Shown: positions 39,064-48,374 of the stretch, piece by piece | Numbering within the stretch: the stretch's first letter is position 1 | Layout: each line of letters opens with the position of its first letter | Assembly: GCF_028473145.1 (NCBI RefSeq) | Contig: NZ_CP092370.1 | Location: forward strand, 1,364,001 to 1,428,000 | DNA from: Flavobacterium sp. CBA20B-1 | Lineage (GTDB): Bacteria; Bacteroidota; Bacteroidia; Flavobacteriales; Flavobacteriaceae | Direction: 5' to 3' | Length of the DNA stretch: 64,000 nt | Translations under genes and position numbers: made by a program | Notes under the pieces: model-generated | The model's input: the letters and a program-made list of their open reading frames with translations, nothing else | Database searches by the model: none | Told to the model about the DNA's origin: nothing

Positions 39064-40368
39064 TTATTTCACATTCAAAACAAAGTAATTTTTCTTTCCT
39101 TTTTGCAACAAAATAAACTGATTGTTGATTAAATCGTTTGTTGATAAATTAAAACCTTCTTGCACTTTTTCACGGTTCACCGAGATTGCGTTTTCTGCTA
39201 AAGCGCGTCTTGCTTCTCCGTTTGACTTCATAAAGCCCGATTTTGCGTTTAAAACTTCAACGATATCAATCCCTGCTTTTAAATCTTCCATTGATAGCTC
39301 TGCTTGTGGAACACCATCGAAAACTTCTAAAAAAGTTGGGGCATCTAAGGCTTTTAAATCGTTAGCCGATGCGTTTCCAAACAAAATATTTGATGCTTTC
39401 ACAGCGTTTTCAAATGCTTCTTCAGAGTGCACAAAAACGGTTACTTCTTTCGCCAAACGTTTTTGCAATGGACGTAAATGAGGTGTTTCGTTATGTTCTG
39501 CAACTATTTTTTCGATTTCTTCTTTCGATAAAAATGTAAAAATCTTAATGTATTTTTCCGCATCTTCATCCGATGTATTCAACCAAAATTGATAGAATTT
39601 ATAAACAGAAGTTTTATCTGCTGTCAACCATACATTTCCGCCTTCGCTTTTTCCAAATTTAGAACCGTCTGCTTTTGTAATTAAAGGGCAAGTCATTGCA
39701 TACGCCTTAGAACGCTCTTCATTGTCAACATTCATGCGGCGCACCAATTCGGTTCCGGTGGTTATATTTCCCCACTGATCGCTTCCGCCCATTTGCAACA
39801 AACAGTTGTATTCTTTGTTTAAATGGTAAAAATCGTATCCTTGGATTAATTGGTAGGTAAATTCGGTAAAACTCATTCCGGCACCATCGCTTTCAAAACG
39901 TTTTTTTACCGAATCTTTTGCCATCATATAGTTTACGGTAATTCGCTTCCCTACATCGCGTGCAAATGCAATGAACGAAAAGTCTTTCATCCAATCATAA
40001 TTATTCACCAAAACCGGGGCATTTTCATCTTTTGCATCAAAATCTAAAAAACGTGATAATAAAGCTTTAATGCCGTTTACATTTTTTGTAAGCGTAGCCT
40101 CATCTAATAAGTTTCTTTCATCTGATTTGCCTGATGGATCACCAATCATTCCGGTTGCACCGCCCACTAAAGCAATTGGTTTATGACCGAAATCTCGTAA
40201 ATGTTTCAGCAAAATAATGGGCACTAAGCTTCCAATGTGTAAGGAATCTGATGTTGGGTCGAAACCTATATATGCGGTAGTAGATTCTTTTGTTAATTGT
40301 TCTTCTGTTCCAGGCATCATGTCGTGAACCAGTCCTCGCCAACGTAGTTCTTCTACTAAATTTTTCAT
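39064..40368 (-). CDS. tyrS: Tyrosyl-tRNA synthetase
   Basis: This class I synthetase has 434 residues. The HIGH motif appears as LHIGS near residue 45 and the KMSKS motif as KFGKS (SKFGKSEGG). The [16 protein letters not shown] segment is typical of bacterial TyrRS. A C-terminal S4 RNA-binding domain (from about 360) contains [20 protein letters not shown] residues. The gene stands alone with a promoter box 18 nt upstream. Confidence 0.97.
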   Translation of the reverse strand: MKNLVEELRWRGLVHDMMPGTEEQLTKESTTAYIGFDPTSDSLHIGSLVPIILLKHLRDFGHKPIALVGGATGMIGDPSGKSDERNLLDEATLTKNVNGIKALLSRFLDFDAKDENAPVLVNNYDWMKDFSFIAFARDVGKRITVNYMMAKDSVKKRFESDGAGMSFTEFTYQLIQGYDFYHLNKEYNCLLQMGGSDQWGNITTGTELVRRMNVDNEERSKAYAMTCPLITKADGSKFGKSEGGNVWLTADKTSVYKFYQFWLNTSDEDAEKYIKIFTFLSKEEIEKIVAEHNETPHLRPLQKRLAKEVTVFVHSEEAFENAVKASNILFGNASANDLKALDAPTFLEVFDGVPQAELSMEDLKAGIDIVEVLNAKSGFMKSNGEARRALAENAISVNREKVQEGFNLSTNDLINNQFILLQKGKKNYFVLNVK

Positions 40369-40385
40369 TTTAAATTATTTTTTTG

Positions 40386-40393
40386 CAAATATA
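40386..40393 (-). promoter_or_regulatory. Promoter -7 box of tyrS
   Basis: TATATTTG on the minus strand ends 18 nt before the tyrS ATG, so the leader would be about 12 nt. Confidence 0.6.
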
Positions 40394-40409
40394 CATTTTT
40401 CAAAACTAA

Positions 40410-40436
40410 AGAAAGCTACAAAAAATGCAGCTTTCT
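40410..40436 (-). terminator. Terminator after the DUF4296 gene
   Basis: AGAAAGCT/AGCTTTCT (8 bp, 11-nt loop) lies 3 nt past the stop at 40439. The T-run is weak (TTTAGTTTTG on the minus strand). Confidence 0.55.
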
Positions 40437-40438
40437 AA

Positions 40439-40837
40439 TTATTGATTTTTTCTTCTTGAAAATGGAATTTCTTTGAAATTCACCACCGGCGCTATTTGTT
40501 CTTCTTCTGCAGGCTTTGTTTTTCGCACTTCTTCTAATTGTTTTTGAAGCCGATGAATCACCGAATCGTAAATTGCCGTGTAAAGTTCGGGGTTTTGTTG
40601 ATAGGCTTTTTGTGCCTTTACAAATTGCAAACTATCAATGCCGTGTTTTTTTAATATTTGTTCATACGATACCACATATTGCAAAGTATCTCTTCGGTTT
40701 GCTGTGTTTCGGGCACTTGATGAAACGGTGAGGTCATAAATCACATCGACCATTTTATCTTGTGGAATAACCGCTTGTTCGGTGTTTGAACAGCTAACCA
40801 AAAGGATTAATAAAAATATTGAAATTAGATTTTTCAT
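40439..40837 (-). CDS. DUF4296 lipoprotein
   Basis: This 132-residue protein has a lipoprotein signal (LLVSC, Cys16). The body is helical with the family-like pattern MVDVIYDLTVSSSARN, then YEQILKKHGIDSLQF. The family is restricted to Bacteroidota and has no assigned function. It starts 2 nt after the pyrC stop and is co-transcribed with the glycosyltransferase and pyrC. Confidence 0.85.
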   Translation of the reverse strand: MKNLISIFLLILLVSCSNTEQAVIPQDKMVDVIYDLTVSSSARNTANRRDTLQYVVSYEQILKKHGIDSLQFVKAQKAYQQNPELYTAIYDSVIHRLQKQLEEVRKTKPAEEEQIAPVVNFKEIPFSRRKNQ

Positions 40838-40839
40838 AA

Positions 40840-42177
40840 TTATCTGTTGAATAACAATCGTTTACCAAAGCGTTTTTCGCTAATGATACCATTTTCCATT
40901 ACCACATTACCGTTTAGAATAGTGGATACAACTTTTGTGGTAAACGTTTTTCCTTCTAAAGGCGACCAACCGCATTTTGCTACAACATTTTCTTTGGTAA
41001 CCATCCATTGGTCTGCGTTAAGATCCACCAAAGCCAAATCGGCAAAAAAGCCTTCTTTTACAAAACCTCTTTTCTCAATTTTAAACAAAATTGCCGGATT
41101 ATGCATCATTTTTTGAGCCACTTTTTCCAATGAAATTTTACCTGCTTTGGCAAATTCTATCATGGTTATCAATGAATGCTGAACCAAAGGTCCACCCGAT
41201 GGTGCTTGTGCATACTTCTGTGATTTTTCTTCTAAAGTGTGAGGCGCGTGATCCGTTGCAATCACATCGATACGATCGTCTAACAAAGCCTCCCAGATTT
41301 TTTCACGGTCTGCTGCCGATTTCACTGCCGGATTCCATTTAATGAAATTGCCTTTGGTTTGGTAATCTTCATCTGAAAATAATAAATGATGCACACAAAC
41401 TTCGGCAGTAATCATTTTTTCTTCCAAAGGAATGTCGTTTCTAAACAAATCGGTTTCTATACCGGTGCTGATGTGAAAAATATGCAAACGTGCGCCTGTT
41501 TTCTTAGCCAATTCAATTGCCTTTGATGATGATTTATAACAAGCTTCGGCGCTGCGAATCACCGGATGTTGGCTTACGGGAATGTCTTCTCCAAATTGCT
41601 GTTTTGCTTTTGCAAGGTTTTCGCGAATGGTTTGCTCGTCTTCGCAATGCACTGCGATAAGCATTTTGGTTGATGAAAAGATTTTTTCAAGCACTTCTTC
41701 GTTATCAACCAACATATTACCGGTAGATGATCCTAAAAAAAGTTTAATTCCGGCCACGTTTCGCGGATTTGTCTTTAAGATTTCTGCTAAATTATCGTTG
41801 GTTCCGCCCATCATAAACGAATAATTGGCATAGGAAGTTTCGGCAGCAATTTGATATTTTTGTTCTAAAATTTCTTGAGTCACAGCGTTTGGAACCGTGT
41901 TTGGTTGTTCGATAAATGAAGTGACACCACCAGCAATCGCTGCTTTCGATTCAGTCGCAATGTTTCCTTTGTGTGTTAAACCGGGTTCGCGAAAATGCAC
42001 CTGATCGTCTATAACACCCGGGAAAATATGCAAACCAGTAGCATCAATCACTTGATCGGCATCAGTGGTAATTTGGGTATCAATTTTAGAAATCATTTCA
42101 TTTTCGATTAATATATCGGCTTTGAAAACAGTTCCTTCGTTTACTATTGTTCCATTTTTAATTAACAGCGTACTCAT
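40840..42177 (-). CDS. pyrC: Dihydroorotase
   Basis: This enzyme converts carbamoyl-aspartate to dihydroorotate in pyrimidine synthesis. It has 445 residues of the class I amidohydrolase type. The first metal motif reads DDQVHFREPG, so Gln replaces the first His of the usual HxH. Later ligand segments are intact: HCED, LHIFHIS and ATDHAPHT. I recall this Gln form as common in Bacteroidota homologues, but that is from memory. The gene abuts the glycosyltransferase upstream with no gap. Confidence 0.9.
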   Translation of the reverse strand: MSTLLIKNGTIVNEGTVFKADILIENEMISKIDTQITTDADQVIDATGLHIFPGVIDDQVHFREPGLTHKGNIATESKAAIAGGVTSFIEQPNTVPNAVTQEILEQKYQIAAETSYANYSFMMGGTNDNLAEILKTNPRNVAGIKLFLGSSTGNMLVDNEEVLEKIFSSTKMLIAVHCEDEQTIRENLAKAKQQFGEDIPVSQHPVIRSAEACYKSSSKAIELAKKTGARLHIFHISTGIETDLFRNDIPLEEKMITAEVCVHHLLFSDEDYQTKGNFIKWNPAVKSAADREKIWEALLDDRIDVIATDHAPHTLEEKSQKYAQAPSGGPLVQHSLITMIEFAKAGKISLEKVAQKMMHNPAILFKIEKRGFVKEGFFADLALVDLNADQWMVTKENVVAKCGWSPLEGKTFTTKVVSTILNGNVVMENGIISEKRFGKRLLFNR

Positions 42178-42900
42178 TTATAAAGTTTTAAATAGTTTTT
42201 TAAATCGTAATTGCAACACACCCAAAACGGCTTCTTTTATAATGTTTCCAGACATTTTTGACTTCCCTTTGGTGCGGTCGGTAAAAATAATAGGCACTTC
42301 TACCAGCTTAAAGTTACGGGAAAATGCCCGATATTTCATTTCTATTTGAAAAGCATATCCCACAAATTTTATTTTATCAAGGTTGATTTGTTCTAAAACT
42401 GAACGATGATAGCAAATAAAACCAGCTGTGGTATCCATAATATTCATTTGGGTAATAAAACGCACATAAACCGATGCAAAATAGGAAAGCAACACGCGGC
42501 TCAAGGGCCAGTTTACCACATTGACGCCTTTAACGTAGCGCGAGCCAATGGCAACATCTGCATTGTTTTGGCAAACCGTTAAAAGTTTGATCAAATCGGC
42601 TGGGTTGTGCGAAAAATCGGCATCCATTTCAAAAATGTATTCGTATTGATGTTTTAATGCCCATTTAAAACCAGCCACATAAGCCGTGCCCAAACCGTTT
42701 TTTTTAAGGCGTTTTTTTAAATAAATTCTATTGGGAAATTCTTCAGCAATTTGTAATACTTTTTCTGATGTGCCATCGGGTGAGTTGTCATCAACCACCA
42801 AAACGTCAATGGGTGTATCTAAATACATAACGGCGCGCAAAATATCCTCGATATTTTCAATTTCGTTAAAAGTGGGTATTACAACTATGTTTTGCTTCAT
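42178..42900 (-). CDS. Polyprenol monophosphomannose synthase-like GT2 glycosyltransferase
   Basis: This has 240 residues. The GT-A fold has VVIPTFNEIENIEDIL at the N-terminus, VDDNSPDGT and the DxD site in FEMDADFSHNP. The C-terminal part with AFQIEMKYRA and FTDRTKGKSKMSG matches DPM1-like enzymes that load a sugar on polyprenyl phosphate. There is no membrane anchor. The sugar is not certain from sequence. It leads the operon with pyrC and DUF4296. Confidence 0.9.
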   Translation of the reverse strand: MKQNIVVIPTFNEIENIEDILRAVMYLDTPIDVLVVDDNSPDGTSEKVLQIAEEFPNRIYLKKRLKKNGLGTAYVAGFKWALKHQYEYIFEMDADFSHNPADLIKLLTVCQNNADVAIGSRYVKGVNVVNWPLSRVLLSYFASVYVRFITQMNIMDTTAGFICYHRSVLEQINLDKIKFVGYAFQIEMKYRAFSRNFKLVEVPIIFTDRTKGKSKMSGNIIKEAVLGVLQLRFKKLFKTL

Positions 42901-42914
42901 AAAATAATTATTGG

Positions 42915-42922
42915 CAAATGTA
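42915..42922 (-). promoter_or_regulatory. Promoter -7 box of the glycosyltransferase-pyrC-DUF4296 operon
   Basis: TACATTTG on the minus strand ends 15 nt before the ATG at 42900, so the leader would be under 10 nt. Confidence 0.5.
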
Positions 42923-42998
42923 CTTTTTTTTAAATGTAGTTTTCTTAATAAAATTAGAAGGTTTTATTCGATATAAAATTAGTATTTTTACGCCGGTT

Positions 42999-43667
42999 AT
43001 GGAAATAGATTTTTTACAAAGGAACATTTCGTCGATAGACTGGGTAACGGTGCTGGTTGTGGCTGCCTTTGCCGCTATTGTTATTACCCGAATTACGTTT
43101 CCAAACCGGTTCAGCGATTTTGCAAAACTGGCGTTTTCGAACAAATATCTTTCCACGTATCGCGATTCCAACAACATGAAAAGCGGCTTCACCATAAGTA
43201 TGTTTTTTGTGCAAATGGTATCGCTAAGTCTTTTTGTGCATTACATTATAAGCCTTACTGGTTTATCTGAGCTTAGTTATTTTCCTACCTATTTGCGTAT
43301 TCTAAGCATTCTTTTGTTTTTTGTGCTAGTAAAATATTTTATTGAAAAAATCATTGCGGTTTGTTTTAATATGGAAGAATTTGCAGAACAATACAATTTG
43401 GTCAAGGTAAGTTATCGTTCCTATTTAGGATTATTGCTGCTTCCTGTCGTAGCCATTCTGTTTTACAACCGATTTTCATTTGATTATTTCATATGGATTG
43501 TATCAGGGGTTTTCGTGCTTTTTAATGCCATTTTGTTTCTTCTTCTCTTAAAAAATTATCAAAAAGTATTTAGTCAGTTTTTGTTTTATTTTATTTTGTA
43601 TCTTTGCACCTTTGAAATAGCACCGTATATAATCATGTACCATTGGTTTGTTATTTCTAAAACATAA
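42999..43667 (+). CDS. DUF4271 integral membrane protein
   Basis: This has 222 residues from the MEIDFLQRN ATG (42999); the frame is open further upstream, but that stretch covers the divergent promoter region. About six membrane helices are visible, including VTVLVVAAFAAIVIT and the C-terminal FILYLCTFEIAPYIIMY. The family is found in Bacteroidota, typically next to hemD, as here. No function is established. Confidence 0.85.
   Translation: MEIDFLQRNISSIDWVTVLVVAAFAAIVITRITFPNRFSDFAKLAFSNKYLSTYRDSNNMKSGFTISMFFVQMVSLSLFVHYIISLTGLSELSYFPTYLRILSILLFFVLVKYFIEKIIAVCFNMEEFAEQYNLVKVSYRSYLGLLLLPVVAILFYNRFSFDYFIWIVSGVFVLFNAILFLLLLKNYQKVFSQFLFYFILYLCTFEIAPYIIMYHWFVISKT
43599..43606 (+). promoter_or_regulatory. 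Possible promoter box for hemD inside DUF4271
   Basis: TATCTTTG lies in the last codons of DUF4271, 74 nt before the hemD ATG. It could give hemD a separate transcript. Confidence 0.4.
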
Positions 43668-43680
43668 AGCAGAAAAATAT

Positions 43681-44424
43681 ATGAAAGTGAAATCAATTTT
43701 GGTGTCACAGCCAGAACCTAAAGTAGAAAACTCCCCGTATTTCGATTTACAACAGAAATACAAAGTAAAAATTGACTTTAGACCTTTCATTCACGTTGAG
43801 GGTGTAAACGCCAAAGAAGTGCGTGTTCAAAAGATAGATTTGACCAATTTTGGCTCTATAATTCTTACGAGCAAAAACTCGGTAGATCACTATTTTAGAG
43901 TGGCAGAAGAAATGCGTTTTAAAGTTCCTGAAACCACTAAATATTTTTGCCAATCGGAAGCCATTGCATATTATTTGCAGAAATATGTAGTATATCGCAA
44001 ACGAAAGATTTATGTGGGACAGAAAGATTTTGGAGATTTATCGCCTCTTATAAAGAAATTTAAAGACGATAAATTTTTATTACCCGCATCAGATAAATTA
44101 AACGATGATGTGCCACAAACGCTGAACGATTTAGGCGTAAACTGGACACAAGGAATATTTTTTAGAACCGCAATGAGCGATCTTTCCGATTTAAAAGATG
44201 TAAAATACGATGTTTTATGCTTTTTTAGTCCAACGGGAATCAATTCCTTGTTTAAAAACTTTCCCGATTTTGTGCAAGACAACACCCGAATTGCTGTTTT
44301 TGGAAGCACTACTAAAAAAGAAGCTGAAGATGCAGGCTTGCGCGTAGATATCATGGCGCCAACCCCCGAAGCACCTTCCATGACCATGGCAATAGATCAA
44401 TATTTAGCAAAAGTGAACAAATAA
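43681..44424 (+). CDS. hemD: Uroporphyrinogen-III synthase
   Basis: This 247-residue enzyme closes hydroxymethylbilane into uroporphyrinogen III for haem and sirohaem. The start is the MKVKSILVSQPEP ATG (43681). The two-domain fold has SIILTSKNSVDHYF in the first half and CFFSPTGINSLF with IAVFGSTTKKEAEDAG in the second. Sequence conservation in this family is low, so the assignment rests on these segments and the DUF4271 neighbour. Confidence 0.88.
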   Translation: MKVKSILVSQPEPKVENSPYFDLQQKYKVKIDFRPFIHVEGVNAKEVRVQKIDLTNFGSIILTSKNSVDHYFRVAEEMRFKVPETTKYFCQSEAIAYYLQKYVVYRKRKIYVGQKDFGDLSPLIKKFKDDKFLLPASDKLNDDVPQTLNDLGVNWTQGIFFRTAMSDLSDLKDVKYDVLCFFSPTGINSLFKNFPDFVQDNTRIAVFGSTTKKEAEDAGLRVDIMAPTPEAPSMTMAIDQYLAKVNK

Positions 44425-44429
44425 TAAGC

Positions 44430-44460
44430 AAACAACCTCTTCATTCCGAAGAGGTTGTTT
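44430..44460 (+). terminator. Terminator after hemD
   Basis: A 13-bp perfect stem, AAACAACCTCTTC/GAAGAGGTTGTTT, has a 5-nt ATTCC loop and ends in TTTTG, 5 nt past the stop. Confidence 0.85.
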
Positions 44461-44532
44461 TGCATTTAGCCTATTCGCAAAAGATTGGCACGATTCATGA
44501 AAGCACCTTTTTGAACAAAAACTTTATCGATC

Positions 44533-45390
44533 ATGAAAAAAATAATTACTCTTTGTTTACTTGCCCTAAGCAGCCTTACTTTTGCACAAGAAGCCGGAAA
44601 AAAAGGCGAACTTTTAAAAAACGAAGCTTCTAGTTCTGAAATGAGAACCCAACGAAATAGCAACGCCGCACGAAGCATTTCATCGAACCAAACAAATAAT
44701 CGAGCATTGATTCGAAACAACAATCCGCGATACACTTGGAATCAAAACAATGGTTATGCCGAAGTGTTCCTACGAATTCCTGAATTTGGTTATTACACTG
44801 TTGAGATCGATGATCAGGTAATGAGTTCTTCTTCGGGCAAATACCGTTTTTTTGATTTACGTTCGGGCAGAATGATGCTTTCTATTTATCAAGACCGCTA
44901 TTTAGTTTACCGCACTTCCTTAAACATTCGAAACAACACCCGTATGGTTTTAGACTATTTTAGCAACCATGGTTTGTATTTGTTAGATTCGTACCGAGTG
45001 CAAGGACAGATGTATGGTTTTAACGAATGGGATGATGTTTGGAACAACCCGTACAACAATATCTCTGGTTTCAACAATTACCCGAATACATCGCGCGGAG
45101 TTATGGACAACCGTTCGTTTGAAAGTTTTGTGCAGTATTTAAAAAAATCGGCTAGTTTCGATGACAATAAATTGGCTTATATACAGCAACAAGTAGGTGT
45201 AACTTGGTTTACATCGCAGCAAATAGCTGTTTTATTAGATACTTTTTCGTTTGATACCAACCGCTTAAAAGCCGGCAAACTATTGTTTGATTATTGCGCC
45301 GACAAACAAAATTTTTATACCGTTTACGATAGTTTTGATTTTAACAGCAACCGCCAAGAATTAATGAACTACATTTCGAACAGAAGATAA
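44533..45390 (+). CDS. Exported DUF4476 domain protein
   Basis: This has 285 residues with a signal peptide (MKKIITLCLLALSSLTFAQ). A low-complexity Ser/Asn/Arg-rich linker covers about 20-75. A beta-rich middle domain (YAEVFLRIPEFGYYTVEID) follows, and the C-terminal DUF4476 domain (about 195-285) contains FESFVQYLKKSASFDDNKL and KAGKLLFDYCADKQNFY. The domain is common in exported Bacteroidota proteins and has no known function. Confidence 0.85.
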   Translation: MKKIITLCLLALSSLTFAQEAGKKGELLKNEASSSEMRTQRNSNAARSISSNQTNNRALIRNNNPRYTWNQNNGYAEVFLRIPEFGYYTVEIDDQVMSSSSGKYRFFDLRSGRMMLSIYQDRYLVYRTSLNIRNNTRMVLDYFSNHGLYLLDSYRVQGQMYGFNEWDDVWNNPYNNISGFNNYPNTSRGVMDNRSFESFVQYLKKSASFDDNKLAYIQQQVGVTWFTSQQIAVLLDTFSFDTNRLKAGKLLFDYCADKQNFYTVYDSFDFNSNRQELMNYISNRR

Positions 45391-45488
45391 AACAACCATT
45401 CTCTTTTTTTATAAAATTCAATTAAATTTTAGACTGATTTCCACGCATAGCATATGAAATCACTCTTATCAAAATGTTAATCCTATAC

Positions 45489-45518
45489 AAAAAACTCTTA
45501 ATTCGTCAGGAGTTTTTT
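45489..45518 (+). terminator. Terminator between the DUF4476 gene and the His-rich gene
   Basis: AAAAAACTC/GAGTTTTTT (9 bp, 12-nt loop) is followed by T. It lies about 100 nt past the DUF4476 stop and runs straight into the promoter box of the next gene. Confidence 0.65.
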
Positions 45519-45526
45519 TATATTTG
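45519..45526 (+). promoter_or_regulatory. Promoter -7 box of the His-rich gene
   Basis: TATATTTG begins in the T-run of the terminator and ends 7 nt before the ATG at 45534. It predicts a leaderless or almost leaderless mRNA. Confidence 0.55.
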
Positions 45527-45533
45527 CAGTTCT

Positions 45534-45866
45534 ATGAAATCAAACAAGCAAATCATATCATTGTTTTTTAGCATTTGCGTTCTTGTAACGCTAATGTTTC
45601 AATCGGTGCATACGTATTCGCATTTGGTTTCCGATTTTTTAAGTACAGATACGCACCATGATAAACATGATCAACTGGCAAACCATCATTCCGATGATTG
45701 TCAAATCTGTCACTTTACTTTTAGTCCGTTTACAACTGTTAAACCAGATGTAATCGTATTTTATCCCACCAAAACATATCCAAAATTAAACGCATTGTAT
45801 CAAACAACTTCTGTTGTTGCTTCGTTTGATTTTGTATCACTTCGCGGTCCGCCGGTTTTTGTTTAG
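45534..45866 (+). CDS. Small exported histidine-rich protein, putative metal binder
   Basis: This has 110 residues from the MKSNKQIISL ATG. One hydrophobic signal or anchor segment (about 7-25) is followed by a cluster rich in His, Asp and Cys (THHDKHDQLANHHSDD, then CQICH). The C-terminal part has no recognised motif. It precedes a ZnuD-like TonB receptor and a His-rich lipoprotein, so binding of zinc or another divalent metal is a reasonable inference. I do not recognise a named family. Confidence 0.7.
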   Translation: MKSNKQIISLFFSICVLVTLMFQSVHTYSHLVSDFLSTDTHHDKHDQLANHHSDDCQICHFTFSPFTTVKPDVIVFYPTKTYPKLNALYQTTSVVASFDFVSLRGPPVFV

Positions 45867-46010
45867 TATGCAATTTTGGTTATTTAATCAGTATATATTC
45901 CCATTCATCACTTCGAGTAATGAAATGGATTTTTTACATATAGTTTTCAACTTCGTTTAAACTTACGAATAACCAATTCAATCATTTACAAAAATTAAAA
46001 AGCTCACAAA

Positions 46011-48356
46011 ATGCGTTTATTATTAACGATTGTTTTGTGTATGTTGGGCTATGGCGCTTTTGCACAATATCAATTATCGGGTGTTGTGAAAAATGTTGAT
46101 GGCAAAAGCATACCAAACAGTCATGTTGATTTAAGTAGTAGTTGTGTGGATACTGATGTTTCTGGATATTTTCAATTCACCAATCTTAATAGCGGAACTT
46201 ATACCTTAAAGGTTTCGGCAGATGGGTATGGTGTTTATCAGGAGAAAATTCAGTTGCATCAATCCAAACAAATCACCATTGTTTTAAACGAAGAAGAAAC
46301 TTTGGAAACTGTTGTAATTCATACCGCACAGCAAAAAGCTTACAATCAGCAAAAAGTTACACAGAAATATCTTCAGGATAATTACAGCAACAGTTTGGCA
46401 AAAACCTTGTCAAACGTTGTTGGGTTAGATGCCGTTACCGTTGGTTCGCAAACCGCAAAACCTATGATGCGCGGTTTGGGATTCACCCGTTTGGCTGTTA
46501 CCGAAAACGGTATTAAACAGGAAGGACAGCAATGGGGCGCCGATCACGGTTTGGAAATTGGCGCTTTAACCACAGAAAGTGTTGAGGTTATTAAAGGTGT
46601 GGGCACTATCACGCACGGGTCGGACGCGATTGCGGGTGTGATAGAAGTTAACAACGAAATAATTCCAACCGATGGTTTTAAGGCACAATATCTTACAACG
46701 GCTCAAAGTGTAAACAAATCGTGGGCAAATGCACTGAATATGTCATACAAAAAAGGGCAACATTTTTACAAATTAAAAACATCATACACCACATTTGCCG
46801 ATTTTGAAGTTCCGGTTGATGAAATCAGGTATTTGGGAACCAAAATTCCGTTGACCAATGGAAACATGACCAATACTGCTGGAAACGAACTATCGGTTTA
46901 TGGGCAATGGGGTTATTTGAAGGATGATTTTCAAAGTATTTTAAGCATCAGTCAGTTTCAAAATAAATCGGGCTTTTTTGCAGGTGCACACGGAATTCCG
47001 TCTGTGAATGATGCCAAACCCGATGGAAACAATCGAAACATCGGCATGCCTTATCAGCAGGTAAATCATACCAAAGTAACCTATCATGCCAAATGGATGA
47101 ACACACATAGTATCTGGGATTTTAAGTTTGGTTTTCAACGCAATCACCGTCAGGAATACAGCTTGTTTCATTCGCATTATTCCGATCAAGTTCCGCCTGA
47201 AATCGACCCTAATTTAGAGTTAGATTTTAAATTGAATACGCTAAATGCCGAATTATCGTACAAAAAAGACTGGTTGTTAGATCATACCACTATTTTAGGG
47301 GTTCAAACTCAGTATCAAACCAATGATATTGCAGGTTACAGCTATTTAATGCCAGAATATGACCGATGGAATATAGGCTTTTTTGGCAAACACAATTTGG
47401 ATTTAGCAACCGATTGGAGATTGGAATTAGGCGCACGATATGATGTTGCCCATGTAAAAGTTGTCGGTTTTTTTGATGAAGTGTTGTTTGATTATTTGTC
47501 GCAACGCGGCACACCAGAAGATCAGGCATTACAAAATGCGCAACGCGCTGTACCATTATCTAAAGATTTTTCAAGAGGAAATGTAGCTTTTGGCGTATCG
47601 CACCAAATTTCCGAAGATTGGGACGCTACGTTTACTATTGCATCAAATTTTCGATTTCCAACGGCAATGGAATTAAGTTCGAACGGAATTCACCATGGCG
47701 CTTTTCGTCACGAACAAGGAAATCCGAATTTAGATGTAGAAAAAGGCTGGGCTTTTGATTTAAGTCAGCATTTCCATAAAAATAACTTTAAAATAAACGC
47801 AAGTGCTTATTTATATTATTTCACTAATTATATCTTCTTAAAACCAACGGGCGCGTTTTCAATTTTGCCACACGGCGGTCAATTATACAAATACGACCAA
47901 TCAAAAGCGATGCTTACCGGTTTAGAAGTTGATGCGCATTACCAGTGGAACAAATTTGGTTTCCAGGCACAGGCGGCATATTTATACAATAAGCAAATTA
48001 GTGATTCGGGTGTTGATTATCCTTTGCCGTTTTCAACCCCAATTAATGGACAATTTAATGTACAATACCGTTTAAAAGACGGTAGTTTGTTGCAACAAAA
48101 TGCGTTTCAAATAGGAACAAAAACAGCGTTGCAGCAAAACAGAATTGCCCAAAACGAAGAAGTAACGCCGGGTTATACCATTGCAAACGCTCAATTTAGT
48201 TCAGCACTAAATTTTAAAGGTTTTAAACCACAAATTCGTTTGCAGGTAAACAATGTTTTTAACACGGTTTACTATCATCACAACAGTTTTTACCGCGCTT
48301 TGGATATTCCAGAGTTTGGCAGAAACATTCAAATTTTTATAACAATACCTATTTAA
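46011..48356 (+). CDS. TonB-dependent outer-membrane receptor, ZnuD-like
   Basis: This has 781 residues: a signal peptide to about 18 (GAFAQ), a carboxypeptidase-regulatory-like domain (about 20-95), a TonB plug with MMRGLGFTRLAVTENGI and HGSDAIAGVIEV, and a barrel ending FITIPI. The ADHGLEI segment and the barrel loop ELSSNGIHHGAFRHEQGNPNL resemble the zinc receptor ZnuD and relatives. It is followed 18 nt later by a DUF4625 lipoprotein. Metal import, most likely zinc, is inferred. Haem or another ligand is possible. Confidence 0.88.
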   Translation: MRLLLTIVLCMLGYGAFAQYQLSGVVKNVDGKSIPNSHVDLSSSCVDTDVSGYFQFTNLNSGTYTLKVSADGYGVYQEKIQLHQSKQITIVLNEEETLETVVIHTAQQKAYNQQKVTQKYLQDNYSNSLAKTLSNVVGLDAVTVGSQTAKPMMRGLGFTRLAVTENGIKQEGQQWGADHGLEIGALTTESVEVIKGVGTITHGSDAIAGVIEVNNEIIPTDGFKAQYLTTAQSVNKSWANALNMSYKKGQHFYKLKTSYTTFADFEVPVDEIRYLGTKIPLTNGNMTNTAGNELSVYGQWGYLKDDFQSILSISQFQNKSGFFAGAHGIPSVNDAKPDGNNRNIGMPYQQVNHTKVTYHAKWMNTHSIWDFKFGFQRNHRQEYSLFHSHYSDQVPPEIDPNLELDFKLNTLNAELSYKKDWLLDHTTILGVQTQYQTNDIAGYSYLMPEYDRWNIGFFGKHNLDLATDWRLELGARYDVAHVKVVGFFDEVLFDYLSQRGTPEDQALQNAQRAVPLSKDFSRGNVAFGVSHQISEDWDATFTIASNFRFPTAMELSSNGIHHGAFRHEQGNPNLDVEKGWAFDLSQHFHKNNFKINASAYLYYFTNYIFLKPTGAFSILPHGGQLYKYDQSKAMLTGLEVDAHYQWNKFGFQAQAAYLYNKQISDSGVDYPLPFSTPINGQFNVQYRLKDGSLLQQNAFQIGTKTALQQNRIAQNEEVTPGYTIANAQFSSALNFKGFKPQIRLQVNNVFNTVYYHHNSFYRALDIPEFGRNIQIFITIPI

Positions 48357-48374
48357 TTTAAAAAGAAATCAATC

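Noticed and set aside
44010..44387. 125-residue minus-strand frame inside hemD
   Set aside because: Antisense shadow; hemD is supported by conserved segments and its DUF4271 neighbour.
45867..46010. Imperfect palindrome around 45900-45930 upstream of the ZnuD-like receptor as a Zur box
   Set aside because: The arms do not pair cleanly (one base offset) and I have no lineage-specific consensus to compare with.
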